In this document: positions 34,137-45,167 of the stretch, piece by piece
Position numbering within the stretch: position 1 is the stretch's first letter
Layout: every line of letters begins with the position of its first letter
NCBI GenBank assembly: GCA_944990035.1
Contig: CALYLX010000058.1
Location: 1-64,000 of the forward strand
Source: Clitopilus passeckerianus
Lineage: Eukaryota; Basidiomycota; Agaricomycetes; Agaricales; Entolomataceae
Reading direction: 5' to 3'
DNA length: 64,000 nucleotides
Translations under genes and position numbers: made by a program
The notes under the pieces: generated by a model
Told to the model about the DNA's origin: nothing
Seen by the model: the letters and a program-made list of their open reading frames with translations, nothing else
The model's database searches: none

Positions 34137-36156
34137 ATGTTGCTAAATCTTCTCCTGCTCACAGCGTCTCTGCTGCAAGGTTTGGGGCGATGTTTGGCAC
34201 TACTAGCAACTGCACCGGTTGAACGCCTCTTTATATAGCATGCTCTGGGATCATCTCCGGTGAAAGCCTTCAGATACCCCTCTTTGCAGGACGCCTGTCT
34301 GAAACAGAATTACCGCTAGAGGACGGAGCTATTGCCAAACCACAAGAAGATGCACCTATACCTCCACTAACTATCACTCCTCTTAGCGTCTCCGGGCCTT
34401 CTGAGAACCGGGCTGACCTCGTCTTCTTTTCGGACGGATGTGAGTCGGTGACCTGATCCATCAAGACATCCTGTAACCAAGAGTAGACCTCGAAGAAGAA
34501 TATGACAAGTTCATTGAAGATGCTAGTAGGCTTGCCCAGGATGTTTCAGGAAATCAAACGTTCTATACCGTGCGCCCTCTGATGAACTTCTGGGCAGCAT
34601 TTTCTCCTAGTAAAGAGGTAAAGGTTCTTGCTCCTTCACTAGTTCTATCCAGGCTGATAATCCTGCATAGAGCGGGGTGGGCGTGGGCGGCAAACCAAAA
34701 GAGTATGCCTGTCGTCTAATCCATTCTTCCGATGACTGATCCCATTTTGGAAGCACACCATTTGGCCTATACCGAGACGGGACGGAGCTCAGAGCTGTTT
34801 ACTACTCGAAGCCTGAAGTTGCTCGTGCAGCTTGTGACTCGCTCGGAACTCAATGCGATTATCCAATCTTGTTGGGTGAGCCTCTAAACCAAAGAAGGTG
34901 ATCTCACTGTGTGACAAATTCTCGCAGGAAATGATCCACTGTATGGAGGTGAGATTCCGGTTCTTCCATTGTGGTGTACTAACATGGAGATTTGCAAGGA
35001 CTCGGAGGTGACTTCACGTACGCCTTCCATTTTAACCGCATGTCCTATACTTCTGATAGCATGTCACCAGCGTGATTACCTCTTCTATAGCAAATGGTCC
35101 TCTCGTTCTCCGACACGAACTTGGCCACTCCATCATCGATGTAGGGGAGGAATACGACGGCGGTCCAGAATACTTTGGCGTGAACGCCGCCAAGGACCTC
35201 TCGGAGCCCACTCCCTGGGAGCAATGGATCTCGGACCCTCACAACACCGTCTCTCACCGTCGCATTGAGCGCTCGGTCATGCCGATGCAAGCATATCCCT
35301 GGACTTTACTCAACACGACAACATCTTGGTCCGTCAACTTCACGTCTTCGGGTCAATACTCCCGATACCTGGTGAAGTTTTCGCTCTCCGGCCTCCCCGA
35401 AGCCAGCGACCTGAGCGTTCAACTCGACGGCATCGATCTTGGCTGGGTCCCGAAGGAAGGAATCGACGTTGATCGTTGGCACTATGACCTTTACCAAAAC
35501 ACCAGCTTGTCCCCTGGTCAGCATGAGTTGACATTCACTCTGCTGAATGGAGATCGGCAAGGTATAGCACAGCTCTGCAGCTGCGAGATTCTTGAATTTG
35601 GCACCGAAGAAGAGTAAGACCTAACACTCTTTGTATGCCTCCTCTAATGAACGCATGTAGATTCATCTCCAAGCCAGGCTACTACAGCTTGTTTCCCACA
35701 TTCTCGGACAAGAACGTTACTTCATATCGACCGACCAACGAAGACTGTCTTATGCGAATTGTCACGTCGCCCAATTTCTGCAAAGTCTGTACGGAGGGCC
35801 TCTGGATCTATCTACTTCGCAATACCAGCTTGATCGACAGCGTTGAGCAAGGTTGCAAACAGGCGAAGCATGGGTCCTGGGACAGGACTTTTAACGCAAT
35901 GTTGGTTCCTTTGGCCCAATTTCGAGACGGTTCCCCTCCCAATGGGGTCAAGGAGAGCTACACCATCTCCTGGGTCAAGGACGGGAAGGTTGTCCCTGAG
36001 TTCGCCAACAAGACCTTAGTGGCCATCGACGACAAGAATGCTCTCGGAGCGTATACCTTGAAGGTCAAGTTCGCCACCGAAGAAGTACGGGTTGATCAAG
36101 AGAACGTACTCCAGTCCGAATATGACTTCAAAGTCAAGACGAGTTGCAATAAATGA
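34137..36156 (+). CDS. secreted M64-family (IgA peptidase-like) zinc metallopeptidase, copy A
   Basis: A predicted secreted metalloprotease of 535 residues. Nine exons: 34137-34179, 34239-34439, 34487-34617, 34671-34702, 34754-34875, 34928-34948, 34998-35016, 35071-35613, 35661-36156. Exon 1 is almost entirely the signal peptide (MLLNLLLLTASLLQ). An N-terminal prodomain-like part leads to RADLVFFSDGY, then DTPFGLYRDGTELR. The zinc site is HELGH (residues 205-209) followed by GEEYDGG, as in peptidase M64. After NTVSHRR comes an Ig-like or beta-rich C-terminal region with several Cys (QLCSCEI, NFCKVC, TSCNK). Exons of 21 and 19 nt occur in both copies. Tandem with copy B in the same direction. 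Substrate unknown. Confidence 0.88.
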
Positions 36157-36711
36157 ATGGTTGACGGATGGGGCTTACGTAGAGTGCCCATGGTCAACTG
36201 TGTACTGTGTACATTCAATGTAATTCATTACCGGTGGCATCGGGAGATCCAACTCTCAGTTGCTCCTCTCTAGCAGTGGCAGCGATGGAGAGACTTCTTC
36301 CGAGATGCCATATCGAGAGGCAGCCGGCCCGACTTCACCAAAAACATAGCTCTGTCATTGGCTTAGAGTAGCTGACGTAAAGCCGGAAGTCCCAATGAAG
36401 GAAGCCAACGGAACCATGACCGGCCCCAAGTTCTGGAATCCACCACCATGTTGTTGTTCAGTCGTCTCTCACAATGTCTGATACTTGTGGGATACGTAGT
36501 TGCTTTGTGCCCTGAGGGAAGCATCTGTGAGATAACATCTGGTATTTGTGTCCCGGTATACCATGGTCTCGGCTTGACTTTCGAGGGCCATCTGCTGATG
36601 CTCTAGGCAAGCAGCATGCCAAGACTTTTATCGCGGTGGTACTTCATGTGGACGGTGATGATGTCCCGCTGGGCGCTGTCGCCAGTTGAACTGTATTCTT
36701 GAAATGATCAC
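36157..36711. other. spacer between the tandem M64 genes
   Basis: About 550 bp following gene A without a recognised feature. The duplicated block appears to begin again near 36710 with the CACGTG element. Confidence 0.5.
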
Positions 36712-36820
36712 CACGTGGAACGACGGAACCGCGTCAGAATCGAGATATTTGCTTCTTGATTAGAACGTCCTCCAGCTTATTGAGTGTTACTGAGGCCTTG
36801 GTCGACCAGACGTATAAATT
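36712..36820 (+). promoter_or_regulatory. promoter of M64 peptidase gene B: CACGTG box and TATA
   Basis: CACGTG at 36712-36717 and TATAAATT at 36813-36820, the latter ending 62 bp before the ATG. Order and spacing are nearly the same as for gene A. Confidence 0.55.
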
Positions 36821-36881
36821 GAGGTCTGGTCTCTTCTTGGGAAACTCGACCGTCGGTCCGATTCTATCTCTGATTGCTCTT

Positions 36882-38933
36882 ATGTTGCTTAATCTTCTCT
36901 TGCTTACAGCTTTGTCGCTGCAAGGTAGGACTCATTTGGTCATGCTAGAACATATCGCTGATCCGGTTTCTTAATTAGCATACTCTGCTATTTCTACGGG
37001 TGAAAACCTTCAGATACCACTTGGCAGGAAACAGCTGTCTGAGGCTGATGCACTGTTAGAAGTTACTAATCTGCAGAGCGACGGTGTCCCTGCTCCTCCG
37101 CTTACTGTGACCCCTCTCATCATCTCCGGACCGTCTGAGAATCGTGTCGACTTCATCTTTTTCTCTGATGGATGTGAGCTAATCCTGCTGCAAATGACGC
37201 CATTCTAACAACTTGTAGACACCGAAGAAGAGCAAGACAAGTTCGTCGCAGATGCCACCAGGCTCGCTCAGGACATCTCCACGAACCAAACTTTCCATAC
37301 CATGCGCCCTCTGATGAACTTCTGGGCCGCCTTTACTCCAAGCAACGAGGTAAGACTCGTTGTTGCCTATCGTACATCTATTGACAGCACATTTCCGAAT
37401 CAGAGCGGTCTGGGTATTGACGAACCGAAAGAGTGCGACTTCAATCTGGTCCATATCCCCGGTGAAAGTTATTGACTTCGTATATCAAGCACTGCATTTG
37501 GACTTTTTAGATTCGGAACCCAGCTTCGAGCCGTCGTCTGTGGGAAGCCCGACGTTGCGCGTGCAGCTTGCGATGCTGTCGGGGCGAGTCGATGTGATTA
37601 TCCGATTATGTTGGGTGAGTTCTTTGAGCCTCCAAAAATGGACGAAAATTCAAGCGTTTAACGAAATTCGTAGCGAATGATCCCTTATACGGAGGTGAGA
37701 CTATTAGTTCGATTCGTCCCATGCGGTGATATACTGACGATATGTGGACGGTTAAGGGCTCGAGGGTGAATTTGTGTACGTCTCTGAACCCATTCGAGCG
37801 TCTTTAAGCAACTTGGTACTCATAACACCTCGGCAGCACCATCACCGCTTCTGCATTAAACGGGGCTCTAGTTCTCCGACACGAAGTTGGTCATAATCTT
37901 CTTCACGCTGGAGAGGAATACGACGGTATCGAGGATGACGGATATTATGGCATAAACACCGCGAAGAACCTCTCAGAGCCCACTCCCTGGGAGCAATGGA
38001 TATCTGACCCACATAATACTGTCTCCCACCGTCGCGTCGAGCGTGTAGACATGCCGATGCAGGAGTACCCATGGAATTTACTCAACACCACCACCGCTTG
38101 GTCCATCAACTTCACGTCTTCCGGCGAGTATTTCAGCCATCTCGTCCGATTTTCCCTCTCTGGCCTCCCAGAAGCCAGCGACGTGCGTGTCGAGCTTGAT
38201 GGAGTCGATCTTGGCTGGCTGCCGAAGGAAGGAATCGATGTTGATCGCTGGCAGTACGATATTCTCCGGAATACCAGCCTCAGCGCAGGTCAACACGAGC
38301 TGAAGTTCACTCTCCTGAACGGAGAGAGACAAGGAATTGCTCAGCTTTGCAGTTGTGAAATTCTTGAGTATGGCAATGAGAAAGAGTAAGTTCTATGTTT
38401 ATCGAGTTGGTACTCCTTCTTAACCAACCTGCAGATTCATTTCCGAACCAGGTTACATCGGCCTATTCCCCACGTTCTCGGAGGCCTCGACTGTTGCCAC
38501 ATATCGACCGACCAACGAGGAGTGTCTCATGCGCGTCGTCACATCGCCCAACTTTTGCAAAGTTTGCACTGAGCAGATCTGGCTCACTATGCTCAGTAAC
38601 AACACCTTGATCGATAGCATTGAGCAAGGTTGCCAGAAGAGCGGTCATGGGTCCTGGGACAGGACGTTCAACGCGACTTTGGTTCCTTTGGCGCAGTTCC
38701 GCGATAAAGGCCATCCTAGCGAGGTGAAGGAGGGCTACAGCATCTCCTGGCTCAAGGACGGGCAGCCACTCCATGAATTTACGGGAAAGACTCTAGTCAA
38801 GATCGACGACAAGAAGGCTATCGGATCGTATACGCTGAGAGTCAAATACTCAACGGAGGAGGTACGAGTTGACAAAGATAATGTGCTCCAGTCTGAATAC
38901 GCCTTTGAGGTGGATGCAACGTGTAATAAATGA
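36882..38933 (+). CDS. secreted M64-family (IgA peptidase-like) zinc metallopeptidase, copy B
   Basis: The tandem paralog of copy A, 536 residues. Nine exons: 36882-36924, 36979-37173, 37219-37349, 37404-37432, 37490-37614, 37674-37694, 37757-37775, 37837-38385, 38435-38933. The exon count is the same and the internal exons are matched in phase, so the duplication postdates the intron pattern. The signal peptide is MLLNLLLLTALSLQ. The zinc motif is HEVGH (residues 203-207) with GEEYDG after it. Between the copies the catalytic surroundings differ (HELGHSIIDVGEEY against HEVGHNLLHAGEEY) while the C-terminal region is nearly unchanged. No lesion is seen, so both genes look functional. Confidence 0.88.
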
Positions 38934-40461
38934 ATTCAGCAGTCTGTATTTGAGATGTCAATGGGAGTTAGAACTTGCGCGAATCTAATATACTCTTTGG
39001 GTAGGTCGGATAAAATTGAACCAATAATTTGAAAAGATTAGGTGCTAGGACGATACCTCGACTACTCGCAATGTCCCGGCATTTCTCGCAAATGGTACTG
39101 AAGGCATCACCCTTGTATCTTGCTCCTGAAAGTATACGTAGGGCCTTGTGAAATAGCCTCCTTGGCCAACTCCTCCGATCCAAATGAATTCCTCACAGTG
39201 AACCTCTGGTTTCCGTCGTCGTATCCGACGGCAACAGGCAGCGGTGTCAGAATTTTGCAAAACAGATCTATATTAGAGGTAGCCCAGTTTGCAAAATCAA
39301 TCTATCCAGGAAGGCTTGATAGCGTATGCTAAGGCACAATCACACCTTTTCGCCTCGATGAAGGACCGCTCTGCCGAAATGTGGAGATGCGTACCTCAGT
39401 TCGTCAGGATGCATGGAGAGGGAGAGGCGGACATTGTACCTCCCGAGTTCAATGATTCGGTCGAGTACGAGTAGACTATGTAATCCTTCCGATGTTCCTT
39501 ACCAAGTACTACTCGACCCAAGGTTGCCAGTGCATCGTTTTCAACGAGTGGCTCAATTATCAAGTACACTTGTGTCATTTTCCCGAGCAAAGCATCCTCA
39601 CTATTCTACCCAGAACGGATTTACGACTGCTCGATAGAACACCCGAATCAGAATGGTAAGGGTTACAGCATAAAATACATCTACAGGTATATGAGGCGGA
39701 TGACCTCTACCAGAGGAACATGCCACGCCATACAGGCCCATAAGACAACCTTTGCTAGAAGGCCGTTTTGCAAAATATCAACCGAAATCGGAGGTCATTT
39801 TGCAAAATGATGCACTTCTAGTCAAGATCAATTTTGCAAAACATTGCCTGGACGCAGTCACGGCAAGTACAGCGTGTTTGAGCTGTGTCTACGCTTCTTT
39901 CAGGGTGGGAGGTGTTAGACACCAGACGACGAGATGCCGTCCTCCGCATCGGATGTGAAGGCCTTATATACGTGGAAGCCAAAGATGAAGGGTAGCCTTC
40001 GGCATGGCATCCCATCAGCTGATTTAAATCATTGTCCAGCTTCATGTATGCGGCCTCCTTGTTTACTAAGACGCACCAAGCTTTCTCGTAGGCACTTTTA
40101 TCAGGAAGCAGGTTTGATTACACTCCATGAAACATCAGACCCCATTTGCCGAGTCTGACAATGCGAAAAAATGTGTTTCTGACGCAAACCACCAACTGAG
40201 TTTCGACCATGTTACCGAAGAAACGCCAAAGACGGGACCGATGAGTCTCCCACTCGGAAACTTCCCAAGGTGGTAGAACCAAAACGAAAAGGTCGAACGT
40301 TTTCCGGATTGACGGACATTGTAGCGAACTAAGACCTCTATTCCTTTCCAGACATGTTTCTCGTCCAAAAGACGCCCAATTGGCATAGTTTAGAGCTTAT
40401 CTCAAGGGTGGTTGTCTTGTAAGCTGTTGGTCCGAATCTAGGGGTTGAACTCAGCTAATGC
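38934..40461. other. intergenic with TTTTGCAAAA cluster
   Basis: 1.5 kb without a supported gene. Short frames on both strands lack domains. The repeated TTTTGCAAAA elements are listed separately. Confidence 0.5.
39252..39841. repeat. five TTTTGCAAAA-type palindromes in 590 bp
   Basis: TTTTGCAAAA or its nine-base core occurs at about 39253-39262, 39288-39296, 39766-39775, 39798-39807 and 39832-39841. The last three are 32 to 34 bp apart, about three helical turns. Each is a perfect palindrome of 8 to 12 bp. They may be regulator binding sites or the remains of a short tandem repeat. Confidence 0.6.
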
Positions 40462-41397
40462 ATGAGGTATCGAAGCGGAGACTCGTACAGTTCAGCGCCT
40501 TCGACTGAGAAATGGGTATGACTTTGATGAAGTGCCCAGGCGGTTCGTCAGTCCATTTACAAAGCTTACAGATAGGCCATCTCTGCAACGGCAAAACCAG
40601 TCCCGGCTTCAAGCCGCATGTGGACAACTACGCCTGCCTTGGCGATGCGGCCCAAGAAGGGCTGGAGAGCCAATTTGCGTCATTCGCTTGCCGGAATCTC
40701 CTGGCACCCCCACCGGAGGGGGACCCCAAATATAATATACTGTATGGCAAGTGTTTCTTCGATGAGCAAACAGAAACTAGTCGCTAACATTTTGAAGTGG
40801 TTTGGATAGGTATTAACGATTGCAGGTAGATTAACCCCTGTTCTTTTGAACATATCTTCGAGTGTCTTGACACTCTTTACCCTACTCCCATCAACGCACG
40901 GAGCTTCCTATTTATTGATGTGCCGCCAATCAACCGCACCCCAGGAGGTACGATTTGCAGCTTCCCAACAATTTTTTCCATTGAACCCCTGTTGTCGTGC
41001 AGCGATTGGGTCCAACTCCACCGAAGATCTCGCCGAAGCGTGTCGAAAGTGGAATGACACCTTCGCTCGCCAATGCAAGGAATGGGCAGCGGGAATTCCG
41101 GGAGCCAACGTCCTTTTGTGGTCTTCACATAATGCGCTCATCGATATCCTCGATGACCCGGAAGAGTATGACTTCCAAGAGTATGACGTCGAGGAGGCTG
41201 GTGGTGCAATCTGGCAAGACGAATTGCATTTGGCTCCAGAAGTACACGAAGTTCTAGCAGAAAAATTGCGCGACTCGTTCAAGAGCCTGCCTTCGGTTTC
41301 CAGAGCAGCCGAATCGGCGGTTGATGGTGGCGCAAATATGAAACGAAGCCCTTCCGCATGTGACGCAGGCTCTAAAAGTCACCGTAGTCAAAAGTAG
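40462..41397 (+). pseudogene. damaged SGNH/GDSL hydrolase (carbohydrate-esterase 16-like)
   Basis: All SGNH blocks are present in order. GDSYS (40477 on) carries the Ser. NYACLGDAA (about 40627) carries the Gly and is followed by QFASF. VVWIGIND (40797 on) carries the Asn. SFLFIDVPPINRTPG follows, and QDELHL near 41220 carries Asp-His. The intron before VVWIGIND (40747-40797) starts with GC (G|GCAAGT, a strong GC-AG donor), and a later intron (40948-41002) is GT-AG. Lesions: an in-frame TAG at 40827-40829 just after GIND, and no canonical join between the GDSY exon and the next. The last two coding pieces close in frame with each other. Likely a recent pseudogene; an assembly error cannot be excluded. 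Confidence 0.65.
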
Positions 41398-41909
41398 AAA
41401 TGGGAACGTCGTACAGCAATGCTTCAAATGTCGTAGACCGGTTTAATCTATTGAAATTGCCGAAAGTATGGTCTTATACAAAGTCTATTTGGCAGGCAGA
41501 CGACCAAGGGTATGATAGAATACAACCTGAAATAGGGTAGAGATAAAACGTAAAGAGCGATGTAAATGCAATAGTAGTAGACTGATGCACGATTCCAGAA
41601 AGAGCAGGAAGTAAGCATAATGAATCGCAGGTCATAAGGTATATTATTATGATAAGGAATTGAGATGGTGATGATGCTGGAGGTGGGTGATTGCTCCGGG
41701 GCAAAGGGATATGTACTGGCCCGGAAACGAGGCGAAACCATTGGGAATAAACGAATGGATGGCGTAGGTGTGCAATGATAAACAATAAGCAGCAAAAGTG
41801 GAAGTAACCATGTTACAATGAATAAACGATTACCCAAAGAGGAAGAAGGAAAAATAAATTGTGTAGGCACAGCAGAGCAGATGGATCGCCGAATCGGAGA
41901 CCGAGACTC
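41398..41909. other. intergenic between convergent genes
   Basis: About 510 bp between the SGNH relic and the CaaX-box gene, both transcribed toward it. AT-rich, as in 3' regions. Minus-strand frames here are not supported. Confidence 0.5.
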
Positions 41910-44127
41910 CTACATGATGATACACTTGCAGCATCCACCAGTGTCCTCTTCTTCCTTCTGCCTCTCCACCTCGGCGACCCCCGCGATCTCTGCAGCTTGC
42001 ACATCGAACTTTTTCTCTGTACCGGGCGCGTACTGCGAGAATGGTGCGGGCGAAGGTGGTGGTTCTGACCGTGTTGGGAGCCTCGTGCGGTCGTGACCAT
42101 TCTGGTGATATTGTGCAGAGTTTGGGCCCACCGTAAGTTCTTGATCTTCCTCTTGCTCGTCGGGATACATCGGTCGTCCAAACTCGTCCATAGGTATTGT
42201 TTCCGGTTCCCCAGGCCTGCGTCTCCGGCCTTTTGTATCGTCATATCCAAACGTTCCAGGTGCCTATAATTTCCTTCAGCAACAGTATCAAACAGGGGGA
42301 CACGTAATGAGAGCTCACCGGTTCAAAGGTATCATTGTATACCCTAGGCTTAGGCTTACCCACCGCCGTATGATACTGATCGTTCAACCCCTGCTTCCTC
42401 GCCACAACAGGCAACACCACATCATCCCAATTCCCCGCCTTCGGAACAGGCTGCGTCCACGACGGAATGGCATCCGCTAATTCAGCACCCTCCCCAGGAT
42501 TCGGATAATACGCAACACTCCTCCTATCTTTCTCGTTCTTCGGATCAACCTTCGGCGGCATCGTCTTCGACCTTGACTTTGACGTCGTTGCCTTCGCCTT
42601 CCCGGGCGTGTTAACCGCATTGGGTGATCGGCCGCGTCTTGCAGCATTTGCGGAGTTGGAAGGTGTAGTTCCGGTGGATTTGGTCGTTGAGACAGATGGT
42701 TGTCTCTGACGTGTACCATGGGACGATGTCGAACCAGCCATAGTAGACGCCGTAGGACCCGGCGACACCCTCCCCAGACCAAGAGTCGGTGTAGGCGTGG
42801 TCGCCCTCGCGTCAGACGACCGCCTCGACGAAGGCTGTGGTATCCTCGATGATGACGCCTCTCTTTGTTTTGAAGACGACCTTCTTGCATGCCCCGATGA
42901 GAACGTTGGAGTGGTACTCCGATTCTCAGTAGTAGTCGTAGCGTTACTCGAACTCCAAGCCATGGGTGTGGATGACGTGGTTATGGTCAAGTCTTCGGGG
43001 CCAGTCACGGTCGGGTCGTTGTCGCGTTCATGATGGTGATAGGCGTAGCTTTCATGGTAATCCGAGGCGGACGCAGCATCCTCCGACACGTTGTCGATGT
43101 CGGTTAGTGGATTCTCGTCCAGCACGTTGTCGGCCTCCTGGTCGTCCAAGTACAAGCTGTCCCTCTGTTCCTTTGCTTCCAGTCTTGAGAAACTATCCGC
43201 CCTCTTCCGTCGCTTCGCTTCATTGTTCAAGTAGTTGTGAGATACCGTACGAGCAGCAGCGGCAGCAGCTTTCTCCTGTTCACGAATTTTGTGTCCGTAA
43301 TTCGCAATATCCAACATCTCCTGCCTCTTTCCAACTCTGAGTTCGCCCACACCGCCATTACGGGACACATCTCCACGATACCAGTGTTGAAACGGTCGTT
43401 CCTCTGATTCCATGGAGGGACGTAGAGGTGCATCGTCATCGTAATCGTCGATTCGTGAAGGCGTTAGCGATGTTGTCGATCCAGGTTGAAACGGAGCAGG
43501 TTCATTAAGCAGATGTGGGTCACGACGATCAGGCAAGTTGACCTGCGACTGAGAAGAGTTTTTGGATGAGGCCCCAAGAGTGGTGGCTGGAACCTCAGGT
43601 ATTTTGTAGGGATGGGCGGTATAATTGGTGCCATTAGTTTGAGGTAGAGGTGGTGAATGTCCGCTGGCTGTCCTTGAAGCCTTTGGTATCCGAGTGGGTC
43701 TGATATCTGCTGCTAACATGTTCAATGGATGAGAACCGTGTAGATCGGAACCAAGTTTACCATTTCCGTTCGCCTTCCCTCGGTAGCCAGTTCCAGGTCG
43801 GGAAGTCGAGTCCGAATTGGTCAAATAGGGTTGAGAATATGTTCTTGTGCGAGGCTGTAACGGTTGAGGCTGCGATGGTGGTTTTTTCTTCGGTGCCAGT
43901 TGTGACGGAACCCCGTTGGTGTGCGAGGTGGAAGCCACCGCCGTAGTTCGCTCGAACGATGAGGTGCCAGAGTCCTGGGTGGTGGTGCGAGACCTAGGAG
44001 CCCCAGCAGTGCTCTGAAGATCCTGCGAGTAGTATGCTGGTTCGTGTCGCGTATATGTAGCATCGTTGTGTGCAGCGGCACTAGGGACGGGGGAATGGTC
44101 CCTGGATGATAACGAGATGGCGGACAT
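41910..44127 (-). CDS. long disordered Ser/Thr/Pro-rich protein ending in a CaaX box
   Basis: Two exons, 44127-42319 and 42263-41910, encode 720 residues. Most of it is Ser/Thr/Pro/Arg-rich and predicted disordered. A charged segment near the middle (KRQEMLDIANYGHKIREQEKAAAAAARTV) could be helical or coiled coil. The C-terminal third has the more conserved-looking WTQPVPKAGNWDDVVLPVVA, GTFGYDDTKGRRRR and IPMDEFGRPMYP. It ends GGCCKCIIM, so C-I-I-M is a CaaX prenylation signal, with two further Cys that could be palmitoylated. Membrane attachment is therefore inferred. ATG 44127 (MSAISLSS) is preferred; the frame stays open upstream to 44394 but with weak coding character. I do not recognise the family; a polarity or signalling scaffold is a guess. 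Confidence 0.75.
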
Positions 44128-45167
44128 CCGTTTCGTGAGGGTTCTACTCTCACTTTCTAGTCCTATAAATACGATATTAGCTCCCGCTTTCAATACCAGA
44201 ACACCTTCAACACACGTTTCCTCAAAGCTGGAACGACTTCTTCCTCCCAAGATAGCCCATTCATCGGGTTTCTTGATGAAGGCATTGCTACGGCCATTGT
44301 GGATGTCAATTGCGGGGTTTGCGCAGGCGCTTAGAATCTTGAGAACGTATATAGCACTCCCCAGCTTCCCTTGCACGCAGCCTGGCAAAGGCAAGCAAAT
44401 GGGAGCAGCTACGGGGGGCGTTCGGTTGCAAGTTGGAATTGGACTGAGCCGTCACTGAGGGCAATGCTCAGCCGCCGGTGCAAATATTTGTGGTCACCGT
44501 GTGAATTGGTCAAGGCTGCATTCGGTTAGCCCATTTCAGTTCTTCGCAGTTCGCACTGATTAACGTGTGCTTCTCGACTATTTATACTCAGGGATGCCAG
44601 CAGACAAAAGATAGAGAAAATCCCATTAGAATCTCTACCAAATATCCTCTACTTTTAACGTCAAAATTCTATGAGCAACCCACGCAAGTAGTCAAGGAAA
44701 CACGCCTGGTGTTTTTCCGAGTCAACGCAGAGTCAGACGCGACGCGTTGTCGCGTTGCACGCTCGGTGTCTTTTGGCGAGGAGCTTTTCGGGCTGGTCAA
44801 ACCCACTGCAGAAGGAAGCCCAATTCACCCTCGAGAAGACCGTCCTTCCAGATTGCTATGCAGGTCTACCTGGCGGTTTCGGACATACCGGTATGCCTGT
44901 CGCGACTTTGAGAAATATCGGTACGATTGCTTCAATACCAGGAACTCGAGGCGTGCTCTTGCGCAGGGGTGATTTCGGTCCAATGCGCGCCGTGGACTGG
45001 GACCTGCTGGCCGGTGCAGGGTGTAAACTTGCCCTCCCTACGCCACAAGCCTTCGCCTTCTATTCATGTAAGGATTGGTATTTGCTCAGTATCGAAAAAA
45101 AGTGAGGCAATTACCTTCTCCATGGGCGCGTTGTTAAGCACCAGATAACCCAGCCGTCCAGGAGAAG
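44128..45167. other. intergenic, nothing recognised
   Basis: About 1 kb upstream of the CaaX-box gene and past the end of the NLR relic. Plus-strand frames (44565-44972, 44755-45105) have no domain. It may include the rest of the NLR relic's C-terminal part, decayed beyond recognition. Confidence 0.4.

Noticed and set aside
41910..44127. Mating pheromone precursor, because of the CaaX end
   Set aside because: Basidiomycete pheromone precursors are short; this protein has 720 residues and no receptor gene is nearby.
44565..45105. Plus-strand frames opposite the NLR relic's end
   Set aside because: No domain features and no exon structure; the weak Gly/Leu pattern is not convincing.
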